Source: Lichenostomus cassidix (Eukaryota > Chordata > Aves > Passeriformes > Meliphagidae). From it: a stretch of 64,000 bases of DNA. Where the stretch lies: assembly GCA_008360975.2 (NCBI GenBank), contig CM039210.1, positions 14,386,293 to 14,450,292 of the forward strand, in the 5' to 3' direction. Shown one piece after another: positions 11,803-20,879 of the stretch. The notes beneath the pieces are model-generated. The model saw nothing but the letters and a program-made list of their open reading frames with translations, made no database searches and was not told the origin of the DNA. Both the position numbers and the translations under genes were made by a program. How positions within the stretch are numbered: the first letter of the stretch is position 1; the number at the start of each line of letters is the position of its first letter.

Positions 11803-13241
11803 ATGGGATCATCAGAAAGCAAGGAAATACCCCCAAAAGTCCATTGGGATGTGTGTTAGCACATTGGAAACAACTAGGAGCGTTTTCTGGAGGGACTATG
11901 AAAAAGAGCACCCTAATTAAATATTGCAACCAGTGGTGGCCACTGTACAAATTAGATGATGGTGAAAAGTGGCCAGAAAATGGGACTTTATAACACCCTA
12001 CTACAACTAATGTTATTTTTAAGGAGGGCAAACAAATGGGATGAGACCTCTTACGCTGATTGCTTTTTCACTTTAAGACGTAAACCAGAATGGCAGAAAC
12101 AATGTGGTAATTATTTAGCACCTCAGGACTCGATGGTCTTTGTACTGGGAAAAGAGGCAAAAGGGAAAAGCCGCATGATAAGGTGCTGCTCTTCTTGAAG
12201 CATCGGGCAAAGGTGTTTATAGCTCAAAGCTGAGAGAGACCAGGATCCCTTAGAAACCCAGGAGTTGATGAACTGCAATGGTGACACCCTAACATCAAGG
12301 GCAACATCCCCCAGGTCCTCAACATCCCCGGAGGATAATGAGGATGAAGGGACAAGTGAAGCTAGCTCAGGAATATCATCCAGAACTAGGAGCAAGGCCC
12401 TTGTAAAAGAGAAACTAATAGCACCGCTCAGACAAGTGGTAGGGCCAGACGGGGGAATAACAAAAGTTAAAACACCATTTACAGCTTTGGATTTAGATAC
12501 CTGGAGGGAGGCAGCCAGGCTGTATAGAGAAGACCCTGAAAAGGTAGCAAAGAGGTTTGAATTAATTGTTAGAAATCAAGATATTGATTGGGAGGACATA
12601 GATTTAATGCTATCAGAATTAACTGATACAGAAATGCAGCAGTAGTATCTGCAGCAAGAACACATGTGCAGGGACAGATAGCTACTGGAATATTACATGG
12701 GATGCAGTGGGATGCTAATGATACGCAAGCGTATCCATTTTTGGTTCGATACAGGAAATTAGTTCATTGGGGACTGTTAAATGTGATTCCTAAAACCGTT
12801 AATTGGTCCTTATTATTCAATATTCACCAGGAAATCACTGAGTCCCCAGGCTCATTTATAGAAAGACTGAGAAATAATATGAGAAAACACACTACACTGG
12901 ACCCAGCCTCTGAAGCCGGGCAACAACAGTTAATACCTTTGTTGATGGGTCAATCAGCACCAGATATACGCAGAAAGTTGCAAAAGATTAAGGGACCAGA
13001 TAGCCGGGACTTAAAGAAACTCTTAGCAGAACGATGGGAAGTATATAAGAACAGAAAACAAGCCGTCATGGTAGCAGTGGCACAGGCTGAGGAGCCGAGC
13101 ACCCCCAGGGGTGGGAAAAGGCCTCCACCTAGGGGACAAAGACGGCAACGCCCAGGTCATAACCAGTGCCTGTGCTGTGGGGGGTTTGGGCATTGGAAGC
13201 GGAATTGTCCTAACCATGCCGCGATTGTGCAAACGCAATAA
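11803..13241 (+). pseudogene. gag: ERV-A gag, frameshifted
   Basis: Gag would form the viral core. The start at 11803 gives MGSSESK, with a glycine at position 2 that fits N-myristoylation. Homology to the ERV-B Gag N-terminus then continues in shifted frames (WPLYKLDDGEKWPENGT). A frame at 12265-12645 holds the acidic linker and the start of capsid (IAPLRQVVGP, YREDPEKVAKRF). A second frame at 12666-13241 holds the rest of capsid, including the major-homology-like EITESPGSFIERL, and one CCHC knuckle CLCCGGFGHWKRNC, before a TAA stop at 13239. At least two frame changes and internal stops make it non-functional. Confidence 0.8.
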
Positions 13242-13697
13242 TCAGCACTGCCAGAACCACTGACTGTAGCACAGCTGCATACAGAATCACGGGGACCAGC
13301 AGGTCCCTCCCTAGCAAACCCGCTGGTTAAAATTAAGCTAGGAGAACGAGAGGTGGAGTTTTTGGTGGATACTGGAGCCACATTCTCAGTCCTGAATCAA
13401 ACTTTGAGTCCTATAAGCAGTGATCATGTCCAAGTTATTGGGGCCACGGGGAAAACTGAAAATGCCTACTTTTTGAGACCTTTAAAATTTACATTAGGCA
13501 AGAAGATGGGAATACACCAATTTTTATATCTTCCAAATTCACCAAAACCCCTATTAGGCAGAGATCTACTAACCTGGTTAGAAGCAAAAATAGAATTAAT
13601 AGAACAAGGAATGAGACTACAGGTCCCTGAGGAAAAATTAATTATGGCTTTAAGCCTAGCAAATATCCCTGGAAAAAGAAGAAATACCCATAGATAG
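13242..13697 (+). pseudogene. pro: ERV-A protease region
   Basis: The frame continues directly after the gag TAA, the arrangement for termination readthrough. It contains the aspartic protease active site VDTGATFSVLN near 13365-13397 and the family motif LLGRDLL near 13551. The frame closes at 13697, shortly before the reverse transcriptase frame opens at 13714 in a different phase, so pro and pol are no longer joined. Confidence 0.8.
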
Positions 13698-13713
13698 TGA
13701 AATAACAGATCAA

Positions 13714-14593
13714 GTGTTCCCCTTGGTATGGGATGTCAAAATTCCAGGAAGATCAAAACAGGCTTCCCTAGTGGTTATTGAACTGCTGGAAGGAGTGCAG
13801 CCAGTATCAGTAAAACAATATCCTCTAAGGCATGAAGCACGGGTAGGAATAGAACCAATAATTGCTAAATTTATTGATCAAGGGTTGTTGAGAGACTGTA
13901 GGTCGGCCTACAATACCCCAATTCTACCAGTGCAAAAGCCAAACGGAAATTACAGATTAGTACAGGACCTGAGGGCAATAAATGCAATAACAAAAACAGT
14001 ACATCCTGTAGTGTCTAACCCTTACACCTTGCTTACAAAATTGCAAAGTGACTGGGTGTGGTTTTCAGTTTTAGATTTAAAAGATGCTTTCTTTTGTCTG
14101 CCATTAGCTGAAAGCAGTCAGGAAATTTTTGCATTTGAATGGGAAAACCCCAAAACAGGGAGAAAAAGCCAATTTACATGGACTGTATTGCCACAAGGAT
14201 TCAAAAATAGCCCCACGATATTTGGAGATAAATTAGCTAAAGAACTGGAAGGCTGGACGCCGCCCCTTGGGGAAGGTACACTTCTGCAGTATGTTGACGA
14301 CCTACTAATAGCAACAAGGACTTGTGAAGACTGCAAGAACTGGACTGTAAGCCTTTTAAATTTTCTGGGACTAAGTGGATATAAGGTCTCTCCTGAAAAG
14401 GCTCAGTTGGTCCTCCAGAAAGTTACATATCTGGGATATAAATTGGTGGGAGGAGAGAGAGCTTGGGAAACAACAAGAAAGAGGCAATCTGTCAAATGCC
14501 CCAGCCAACTACAAAGAACTGAGAACTTTTCTGGGAATGACAAGATGGTGTAGGTTGTGGATCCCTCGTTATGGATTGATTGTGAAACCCCTG
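13714..14593 (+). pseudogene. pol: ERV-A reverse transcriptase, 5' part of pol
   Basis: The frame 13714-14553 shows reverse transcriptase motifs in order: NTPILPVQKPNGNYRLVQDL, SVLDLKDAFF (first catalytic Asp), LPQGFKNSPTIF, and QYVDDLL (catalytic Asp pair). Near 14450 the reading passes to another frame (ELRTFLGMTRWCRLWIP), so there is one frameshift. The sequence stops at the CCCCTG target site of the solo LTR at 14594, and the pol frame resumes at 20880. Confidence 0.85.
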
Positions 14594-14624
14594 TGTCAGG
14601 GTTTAAATAATCCATGCGAGATGG

Positions 14625-15135
14625 TGTCCTAGGTTGCAATATTGATGTAGTTAAGTATTCTATTACCACCAGCTGTGGGCCACTAGCTGCTATCACCCAC
14701 TCCGGATGACAGGCAATGGGCCATCCGTTAGCTATTATCACTTGCTAATGACCCACCCAACATGACAGGCAATGGGCTATCAGGGACCCACCGTGTGACT
14801 CATGGACTTATCTCATCCCATTGTGAGATGCTCTGCCGAGGAGGGAGGAGCCAGGTGTTCCCACCTGGATATAACCTGGCCTTGGAACTGCCTGAGCTAG
14901 CCCTGTCTACTGGGTTCCCAGAGGACCAGAGCTACTACTGGATCTTCAGCTGGAGACTAGACCTTCACAGTATCACCGCTTCAACTGGACTACTTCAGTT
15001 GGACTGCTACTACCACCCTAACAGGGTGTTAGGTTGTATCTGACTTTGTCAGTGCTTTTCCTTGTATTATTTCACTTATTTTTAATTTCAATCTTGACTT
15101 GTGATCTCCCACTGGTTTGTTTTCAAACCAATACA
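14625..15135 (+). repeat. ERVK copy 1 5' LTR
   Basis: Starts TGTCCTAGGTTGC and ends CAAACCAATACA. A TATA-like ggatataacc lies near 14868. I saw no canonical AATAAA. Confidence 0.85.
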
Positions 15136-15140
15136 TATTT

Positions 15141-15158
15141 TGGCGCCCAACGTGGGGC
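15141..15158 (+). promoter_or_regulatory. ERVK copy 1 primer-binding site, tRNA-Lys(1,2) type
   Basis: TGGCGCCCAACGTGGGGC is the classic 18-nt site complementary to tRNA-Lys(1,2), as used by Mason-Pfizer-type betaretroviruses. Confidence 0.9.
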
Positions 15159-15193
15159 TCGACCTGGGGAAACTCAGAAATCCTATCACCACG

Positions 15194-16858
15194 ATGCTCA
15201 GCTTATCTATATGGGTGCTTTATCTCGCTCTCTATATCTTTCCTCAAATGGGAAACTATCTGCCCGTCGTATTGCTCTTGTTACGATCAGGGCATGGCAT
15301 GAAAATTGCTCTATTGGTTTATTATGCTTATTGCATAGTAACCTGTGAGGCGATGAACACCATTCGGTATATTTACTCGACTTTGTCTGCCTGGCCTAAC
15401 CTGAGCTGCTCCGTCTGGGACCTCCTCAGCAATCGCACCCACCCTCTGGGGCTAGGAGGAGAGAGCGGTTTCTTCCAGCATTTCAGGCCAGGCACAGCCA
15501 TCTTTGACAATATTGAGTTCTCTCTGGATGCTAAGGATGGCATAATCTTCCTGTTAGTTCTGTTTTCTTTCTTCTCTGCGACCAGCACAGTGTACCTCAT
15601 GCTGAGAAACAGAACAATACTTGGTATTGTACAGCGTCTTCTCGAAGAGGAGGAGAAAAGAAACAAGTCAGCAGGCAAGAGGAAAAGAACCAAAGGAGCA
15701 GTCAATGTCTCAACACAGACCATTGCCGAATCAGAACAGCCAAAGCCAGTAGCGGTTGCCCCCGTCCAGAAAAAGAAATCCAAGAGCAAGTCAGTCCGCA
15801 CAGCAACTGATGAGGATGCGGCAGGACCATCTCACCAAGCAGAAGAGACAGAGCCAGAGATCATCACTCGCTCTCTATCCCTGGGGGAGCTGCGTGACCT
15901 ACGGAGGGAATTCACCCGGCAGGCGAATGAGTCCATCCTGACCTGGCTGCTCCGTATCTGGGACGCCGCAGCTAATGACACTATTCTGGATGGAAGTGGG
16001 GCCAGACAACTGGGATCCCTGTCTCAGGATGTGGTCATTGACCAAGGGATTGGGAAAACCCAGGAAACTCTCAGCCTCTGGCGGCGATTGCTGCTGAGTG
16101 TACGGGACAGATACCTGTGCAAAGAAGACCTCCAGATGCACCAAAGGAAATGGAACACAATAGAACAAGGTATCCGATGCCTGAGGGAATTGGCCGTGCT
16201 AGAGATCATTTTTTCAGACAACGAGAGATTCCCCAAGAGCCCAGATAATGTCCGGTGCACTTCACAAATGTGGCTAAGATTCGCGCGGCTCGGACCAGAG
16301 ATATACTCTCGCTACCTGGCAACATTGCAGTGGAGGGAAGGCGAAGACCAGGTGGGCGTGTTAGCAAACAAACTGAGAATTTATGAGGACACTGTCACCG
16401 CCCCACTACACACCCAGGTCTCATCGGTAGAAACAAACCTGGCCGAGCAAGTCCGGAGATTGATTGAAGAGAGCCATCAGAAACTAAGGAAAGAGCTCAC
16501 AGAAAGATTTTTCCATGCCACACCAAAACCAACCCGAGTCTCTGCCATCAGGAGCAGACGTACTCCAGTCAGGGAAAGAAAACAAACTCCACGACGTGAC
16601 CTCTGGTTTTTCCTTCAAGAGCATGGGGAAGACATGAGGAAGTGGGATAGGAAACCCACCTCCACCTTAGCAGCCCGGGTACGTGAATTGAAAACAGAAA
16701 CATCCACCTCAAGAAGCTCATCTAGGTATAACACTGCCCCAGTCTCTTGTGGACAGAACCCCCGACAGAATGGAAATGATAATATGACTGATCCTCTTGA
16801 AGGAACCTCAGGAACACATTTACAGGAGAAGAACATCGTGCACCAAAAACAGGATTAG
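15194..16858 (+). CDS. gag: Gag-like protein of ERVK copy 1 with hydrophobic N-terminus
   Basis: The frame encodes 554 aa from the first ATG after the primer-binding site; a more upstream ATG at 15101 lies inside the LTR and was rejected. Hydrophobic segments lie near residues 1-17 (LSIWVLYLALYIF), 20-55 and 115-135 (IIFLLVLFSFFSA). Possible N-glycosylation sites NLS and NRT lie between them. A lysine-rich stretch follows (KRKRTKG, KKKSKSKS). Residues from about 220 look like a helical capsid (ANESILTWLLRIWDAA). The C-terminus is Arg/Ser rich. No CCHC zinc knuckle is present. Gag would normally assemble the particle; this one looks membrane-inserted, which is inference. Copy 2 has a 550-aa frame of the same design. 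It ends in TAG with pol in the same frame. Confidence 0.7.
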   Translation: MLSLSIWVLYLALYIFPQMGNYLPVVLLLLRSGHGMKIALLVYYAYCIVTCEAMNTIRYIYSTLSAWPNLSCSVWDLLSNRTHPLGLGGESGFFQHFRPGTAIFDNIEFSLDAKDGIIFLLVLFSFFSATSTVYLMLRNRTILGIVQRLLEEEEKRNKSAGKRKRTKGAVNVSTQTIAESEQPKPVAVAPVQKKKSKSKSVRTATDEDAAGPSHQAEETEPEIITRSLSLGELRDLRREFTRQANESILTWLLRIWDAAANDTILDGSGARQLGSLSQDVVIDQGIGKTQETLSLWRRLLLSVRDRYLCKEDLQMHQRKWNTIEQGIRCLRELAVLEIIFSDNERFPKSPDNVRCTSQMWLRFARLGPEIYSRYLATLQWREGEDQVGVLANKLRIYEDTVTAPLHTQVSSVETNLAEQVRRLIEESHQKLRKELTERFFHATPKPTRVSAIRSRRTPVRERKQTPRRDLWFFLQEHGEDMRKWDRKPTSTLAARVRELKTETSTSRSSSRYNTAPVSCGQNPRQNGNDNMTDPLEGTSGTHLQEKNIVHQKQD

Positions 16859-19369
16859 AGGAGCCCTGCCTCTAGCCAGGTAGAGGAAAGGGATAATCGG
16901 ATCTATTGGACTGTGTGGATCCGATGGCCTGGCACGTCTGACCCACAAAGATACATGGCTTTGGTTGACACCGGCGCTCAGTGCACCCTGATGCCATCCA
17001 GGTATGTGGGGACCGAATCCATTTCTATTTCTGGGGTGACAGGAGGATCCCAGCAGCTGACTGTACTGGAAGCTGAAGTGAGTTTAACTGGGAATGAGTG
17101 GCAGAAACACCCCATTGTGACTGGTCCAGACGCCCCATGCATCCTCGGCATAGATTATCTCAGGAGTGGATATTTCAAGGACCCGAAGGGACATCGCTGG
17201 GCTTTTGGGATAGCAGCCGTAGAGACAGAAGACATAAGACAACTGAATACCCTGCCTGGTCTCTCAGACAACCCATCTGTTGTAGGACTACTGAGAATTG
17301 AAGAACAGCGGGTACCAATTGCTACAGCAACAGTGCACCGCCGGCAATACCGCACTGACAGAGACTCTGTGGGCCCCATCCATAAGATGATTTGGGAACT
17401 GGAGAGCCAAGGGGTGGTCAGCAAGGCTCACTCACCCTTTAACAGCCCTATATGGCCGGTGCGTATGTCCAGTGAAGAATGGAGACTGACGGTGGATTAC
17501 CGTGGCCTGAATGAAGTCACACCACCACTGAGTGCTGCTGTACCGGACATGTTGGAACTTCAGTATGAGCTGGAATCCAAGGCAGCAAAGTGGTATGCGA
17601 CCATTGATATTGCCAATGCCTTTTTCTCCATTCCACTGGCAGCAGAGTGCAGGCCTCAGTTTGCTTTCACCTGGAGAGGTGTGCAGTACACATGGAACCG
17701 ACTGCCCCAGGGGTGGAAGCACAGTCCCACCATCTGCCATGGACTGATCCAGGCTGCACTGGAAAAGGGTGAGGCTCCAGAACATCTGCAGTATATTGAT
17801 GACATCATTGTGTGGGGAGACACAGCAACGGAAGTATTTGGGAAAGGAGAGAAAATCATAAAAATTCTCCTGGAAGCCGGTTTCGCCATCAAGAAGAGCA
17901 AAGTCAAGGGACCTGCCCGAGAGATCCAGTTCCTGGGAGTAAAGTGGCAAGACGGACGGCGTCAGATTCCTTCTGAGGTCATCAATAAGATCATCGTGAT
18001 GTCTCCACCAACCAACAAGAAGGAGACGCAAGCTTTCCTAGGCGCCATAGGCTTTTGGAGAATGCACATCCCTGAGTACAGCCAGATCGTGAGTCCTCTC
18101 TACCTCATAACCCGCAAGAAGAACGATTTCCACTGGGGCCCTGAACAGCAGCAAGCCTTCACCCAGATCAAACAGGAGATCGCTCATGCGGTAGCCCTGG
18201 GACCAGTCAGGACAGGAGCAGAGGTAAAGAATGTGCTTTACTCTGCAGCCGGGAGCCATGGTCTGTCCTGGAGCCTTTGGCAGAAGGTGCCTGGTGAGAC
18301 CCGAGGTCAACCACTGGGATTCTGGAGTCGAAGTTACAGAGGGTCTGAAGTCAACTACACTCCCACCAAGAAAGAAATCTTGGCAGCTTACGAAGGAGTC
18401 CAAGCCGCCTCAGAGGTGATCGGCACAGAAACACAACTTCTCCTTGCACCCCAACTGCCAGTGCTGGGGTGGATGTTCAAGGGAAGGGTTCCCTCTACCC
18501 ACCATGCCACTGATGCCACGTGGAGCAAATGGATTGCCCTCATCACACAGCGCGCCCGTATTGGAAACCCAAATCGCCCTAGGATTCTAGAAATTATAAC
18601 AAACTGGCCTGAAGGTGAGACTTTTAAATTATCTTCAGAAGAAGCAGAGGAGAAAGTAGCACGTGCCGAGGAAGCACCCCCGTATAACGAGCTGCCGGAG
18701 AGTGAAAGACGCTATGCCCTCTTCACCGATGGGTCCTGCCGAATTGTAGGCGCAGATCGGAAATGGAAAGCTGCAGTATGGAGCCCCACACGACAAGCTG
18801 TACAGGCTACCGAGGGACAAGGTGGATCGAGTCAGGTCGCAGAGCTTAAAGCCATCCAACTGGCTTTGGATATTGCCGAGCAAGAGAAATGGCCAAGGCT
18901 CTATCTCTACACTGACTCCTGGATGGTAGCCAACGCGCTATGGGGATGGTTAGATCGCTGGAGAAAGGCTAACTGGCAGCGCAGAGGAAAACCCATCTGG
19001 GCCGCTGAGATTTGGCAGGACATCGCCGCCCGGGCAGAAAAGCTGACCGTGAAAGTTCGACATGTGGATGCACATATACCTAAGAGTCGGGCTAATGAAG
19101 AGCATCGTAACAACGAGCAGGTGGACCGAGCTGCCAAGGTGGAAGTGTCACAGGTGGATCTGGACTGGCAGCACAAAGGAGAATTATTTCTAGCTCGTTG
19201 GGCCCATGATGCCTCTGGTCATCAAGGAAGAGATGCGACATACAGGTGGGCTCGTGACCGAGGGGTGGACTTGACCATGGAAAACATCTCACAGGTCATC
19301 CACAGCTGTGAGACTTGCGCTGCAATCAAACAGGCCAAGCGGGTGAAGCCTCTGTGGTATGGTGGATGA
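16859..19369 (+). CDS. pol: ERVK copy 1 pro-pol (protease, RT, RNase H, N-terminal integrase), truncated
   Basis: The frame is open from just after the gag TAG, in the same phase, so expression would need readthrough; the first internal Met is at 16913. Motifs in order are protease LVDTGAQCTLMPS (near 16960) and LGIDYL, RT TVDYRGLNEVTPP, ATIDIANAFFSIPL (catalytic Asp), LPQGWKHSPTIC and YIDD, then RNase H LFTDGS, LYTDSW and HVDAH. The integrase HHCC zinc module follows (HDASGHQ with CETCAAIK). The frame stops at 19369 before the integrase core. Downstream to about 19910 only shifted integrase fragments remain, so the element cannot be autonomous. It is very well preserved up to that stop. Confidence 0.85.
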   Translation, partial: RSPASSQVEERDNRIYWTVWIRWPGTSDPQRYMALVDTGAQCTLMPSRYVGTESISISGVTGGSQQLTVLEAEVSLTGNEWQKHPIVTGPDAPCILGIDYLRSGYFKDPKGHRWAFGIAAVETEDIRQLNTLPGLSDNPSVVGLLRIEEQRVPIATATVHRRQYRTDRDSVGPIHKMIWELESQGVVSKAHSPFNSPIWPVRMSSEEWRLTVDYRGLNEVTPPLSAAVPDMLELQYELESKAAKWYATIDIANAFFSIPLAAECRPQFAFTWRGVQYTWNRLPQGWKHSPTICHGLIQAALEKGEAPEHLQYIDDIIVWGDTATEVFGKGEKIIKILLEAGFAIKKSKVKGPAREIQFLGVKWQDGRRQIPSEVINKIIVMSPPTNKKETQAFLGAIGFWRMHIPEYSQIVSPLYLITRKKNDFHWGPEQQQAFTQIKQEIAHAVALGPVRTGAEVKNVLYSAAGSHGLSWSLWQKVPGETRGQPLGFWSRSYRGSEVNYTPTKKEILAAYEGVQAASEVIGTETQLLLAPQLPVLGWMFKGRVPSTHHATDATWSKWIALITQRARIGNPNRPRILEIITNWPEGETFKLSSEEAEEKVARAEEAPPYNELPESERRYALFTDGSCRIVGADRKWKAAVWSPTRQAVQATEGQGGSSQVAELKAIQLALDIAEQEKWPRLYLYTDSWMVANALWGWLDRWRKANWQRRGKPIWAAEIWQDIAARAEKLTVKVRHVDAHIPKSRANEEHRNNEQVDRAAKVEVSQVDLDWQHKGELFLARWAHDASGHQGRDATYRWARDRGVDLTMENISQVIHSCETCAAIKQAKRVKPLWYGG

Positions 19370-19913
19370 TGGTCAAAGTACAGGTATGGGGAAGTATGGC
19401 AAGTTGACTACATCACACTTCCCCAAACCCGCCAAGGAAAGCGCTACGTGTTGACCATGGTGGAAGCAACCACAGGATGGTTAGAGACCTCATATCCCCT
19501 ATCATGCACCAGCTGCCGGGAAAGTTGAACGGTGCAACGGACTACTTAAGACAACTTTGAAGGCACTTGGCGGGGGAACCTTCAAAAATTGGGAACTGAA
19601 CTTAGCAAAGGCCACCTGGATGGTTAACACAAGGGGTTCTATCAATCGAGCCGGTCCCGCCGAGTCCGAACCTTTGCACACAGTGGATGGAGATAAAGTC
19701 CCTGTGGTACACATAAGAGGTTTTTTAGGAAAGACTGTTTGGATTAGTCCCACCTCAGGCAAAGGCAAGCCCATCCGTGGGGTTGTTTTTGCCCAAGGAC
19801 CTGGTTATACTTGGTGGGTGATGCAGGCAGATGGGGAAACCCGTTGTGTCCCACAAGGAGAGCTTATCTTAAGTGAGAACTGTGTAGATGGTAATAAAAT
19901 AAGGGGTGGATAA
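19370..19913 (+). pseudogene. pol: Remnant of ERVK copy 1 integrase core and C-terminus
   Basis: After the stop, the sequence still encodes an EVWQVDYITLP-like first catalytic Asp region near 19390, then breaks. Compared with copy 2, about 165 bp are missing near 19491 (copy 2 about 47918-48085), including the second catalytic Asp region. A purine-rich tract AAAATAAGGGGTGGATAA precedes the 3' LTR at 19914. Confidence 0.7.
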
Positions 19914-20424
19914 TGTCCTAGCTTGCAATATTGATGTAGTTAAGTATTCTATTACCACCAGCTGTGGGCCATTAGCTGCTATCACCCACTCCAGGTGACA
20001 GGCAATGGGCCATCCGTTAGCTATTATCACTTGCTAATGACCCACCCCACATGACAGGCAATGGGCTATCAGGGACCCACCGTGTGACTCATGGACTTAT
20101 CTCATCCCATTGTGAGATGCTCTGCCGAGGAGGGAGGAGCCAGGTGTTCCCACCTGGATATACCCTGGCCTTGGAACTGCCTGAGCTAGCCCTGTCTACT
20201 GGGTTCCCAGAGGACCAGAGCTACTACTGGATCTTCAGCTGGAGACTAGACCTTCACAGGATCACCACTTCAACTGGACTACTTCAGCTGGACTGCTACT
20301 ACCACCTTAACAGGGTGTTAGGTTGTATCTGACTTTGTCAGTGCTTTTCCTTGTATTATTTCACTTATTTTTAATTTCAATCTTGACTTGTGATCTCCCA
20401 CTGGTTTGTTTTCAAACCAATACA
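19914..20424 (+). repeat. ERVK copy 1 3' LTR
   Basis: The same length as the 5' LTR (511 bp) and differing at only a handful of positions by eye, which suggests a fairly recent insertion. Confidence 0.85.
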
Positions 20425-20879
20425 GATGGGTACGACATAACACCTATGTGATGCAGAAAGTCGTCCCACTTTATTCTTCAGCAGTGCTTCTTTTAAAGCT
20501 CTTTACCTTCTGTACACGCGACACGGAACTCTACGTATGGTCTGTACATGCGCCATGCAATATAATTGCAACAATATAATTGGTATAGATGATAAACAAA
20601 AGCTAAGCATGCATTATATGATTGGTATATGCAGATTACTAATATGGGCAATATTTCCTATATTCCTTGGCCAGCAAGGAATTCCCTACTCTGGGCAATA
20701 TTTCTGGTATTCTTTGGCCATCAAGCAACCTTCTACTTTTGGGCAAGGTATCCAGTCTTCTCTGGCCAGCTGCTAGCTTTCTTGCAGCATCTGCAAAATA
20801 CTTCGTCTTATCTATGTTCAAAGAGTTTCATAGGTCTGTTAAGACAGACCAGCTGTTAAGACAAACTAAGACCCTGACA

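Larger units (their letters stand above)
14625..20424 (+). mobile_element. ERVK copy 1: env-less ERVK-like provirus
   Basis: The provirus is 5.8 kb with two 511-bp LTRs (14625-15135 and 19914-20424) and target-site duplications GATGG at 14620-14624 and 20425-20429 (6 bp if the last LTR base is counted). It has a tRNA-Lys(1,2)-type primer-binding site at 15141-15158. Gag and pol are separated by an in-frame UAG. No env frame lies between pol and the 3' LTR. A second copy is at 43068-49011. It is the youngest layer at this point of the stack. Confidence 0.85.
14594..20879 (-). repeat. Minus-strand solo LTR in ERV-A pol, itself interrupted by ERVK copy 1
   Basis: The LTR pieces are 14594-14624 and 20425-20879. 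The outer ends read TGTCAGGG and CCCTGACA, perfect inverted termini. They are flanked by identical 6-bp target-site duplications, CCCCTG, at 14588-14593 and 20880-20885. On the minus strand an AATAAAG lies opposite about 20470, giving the orientation. With both inserts removed, the ERV-A pol frame runs on without a shift at this point. The 6-bp duplication suggests an ERVK or alpharetrovirus-type LTR. Confidence 0.8.

Noticed and set aside
15101..15193. Upstream Met start for the ERVK Gag frame
   Set aside because: Those codons lie in the LTR and primer-binding site, so the genomic RNA leader would be coding; the ATG after the primer site is more likely. The same holds for 43544 in copy 2.
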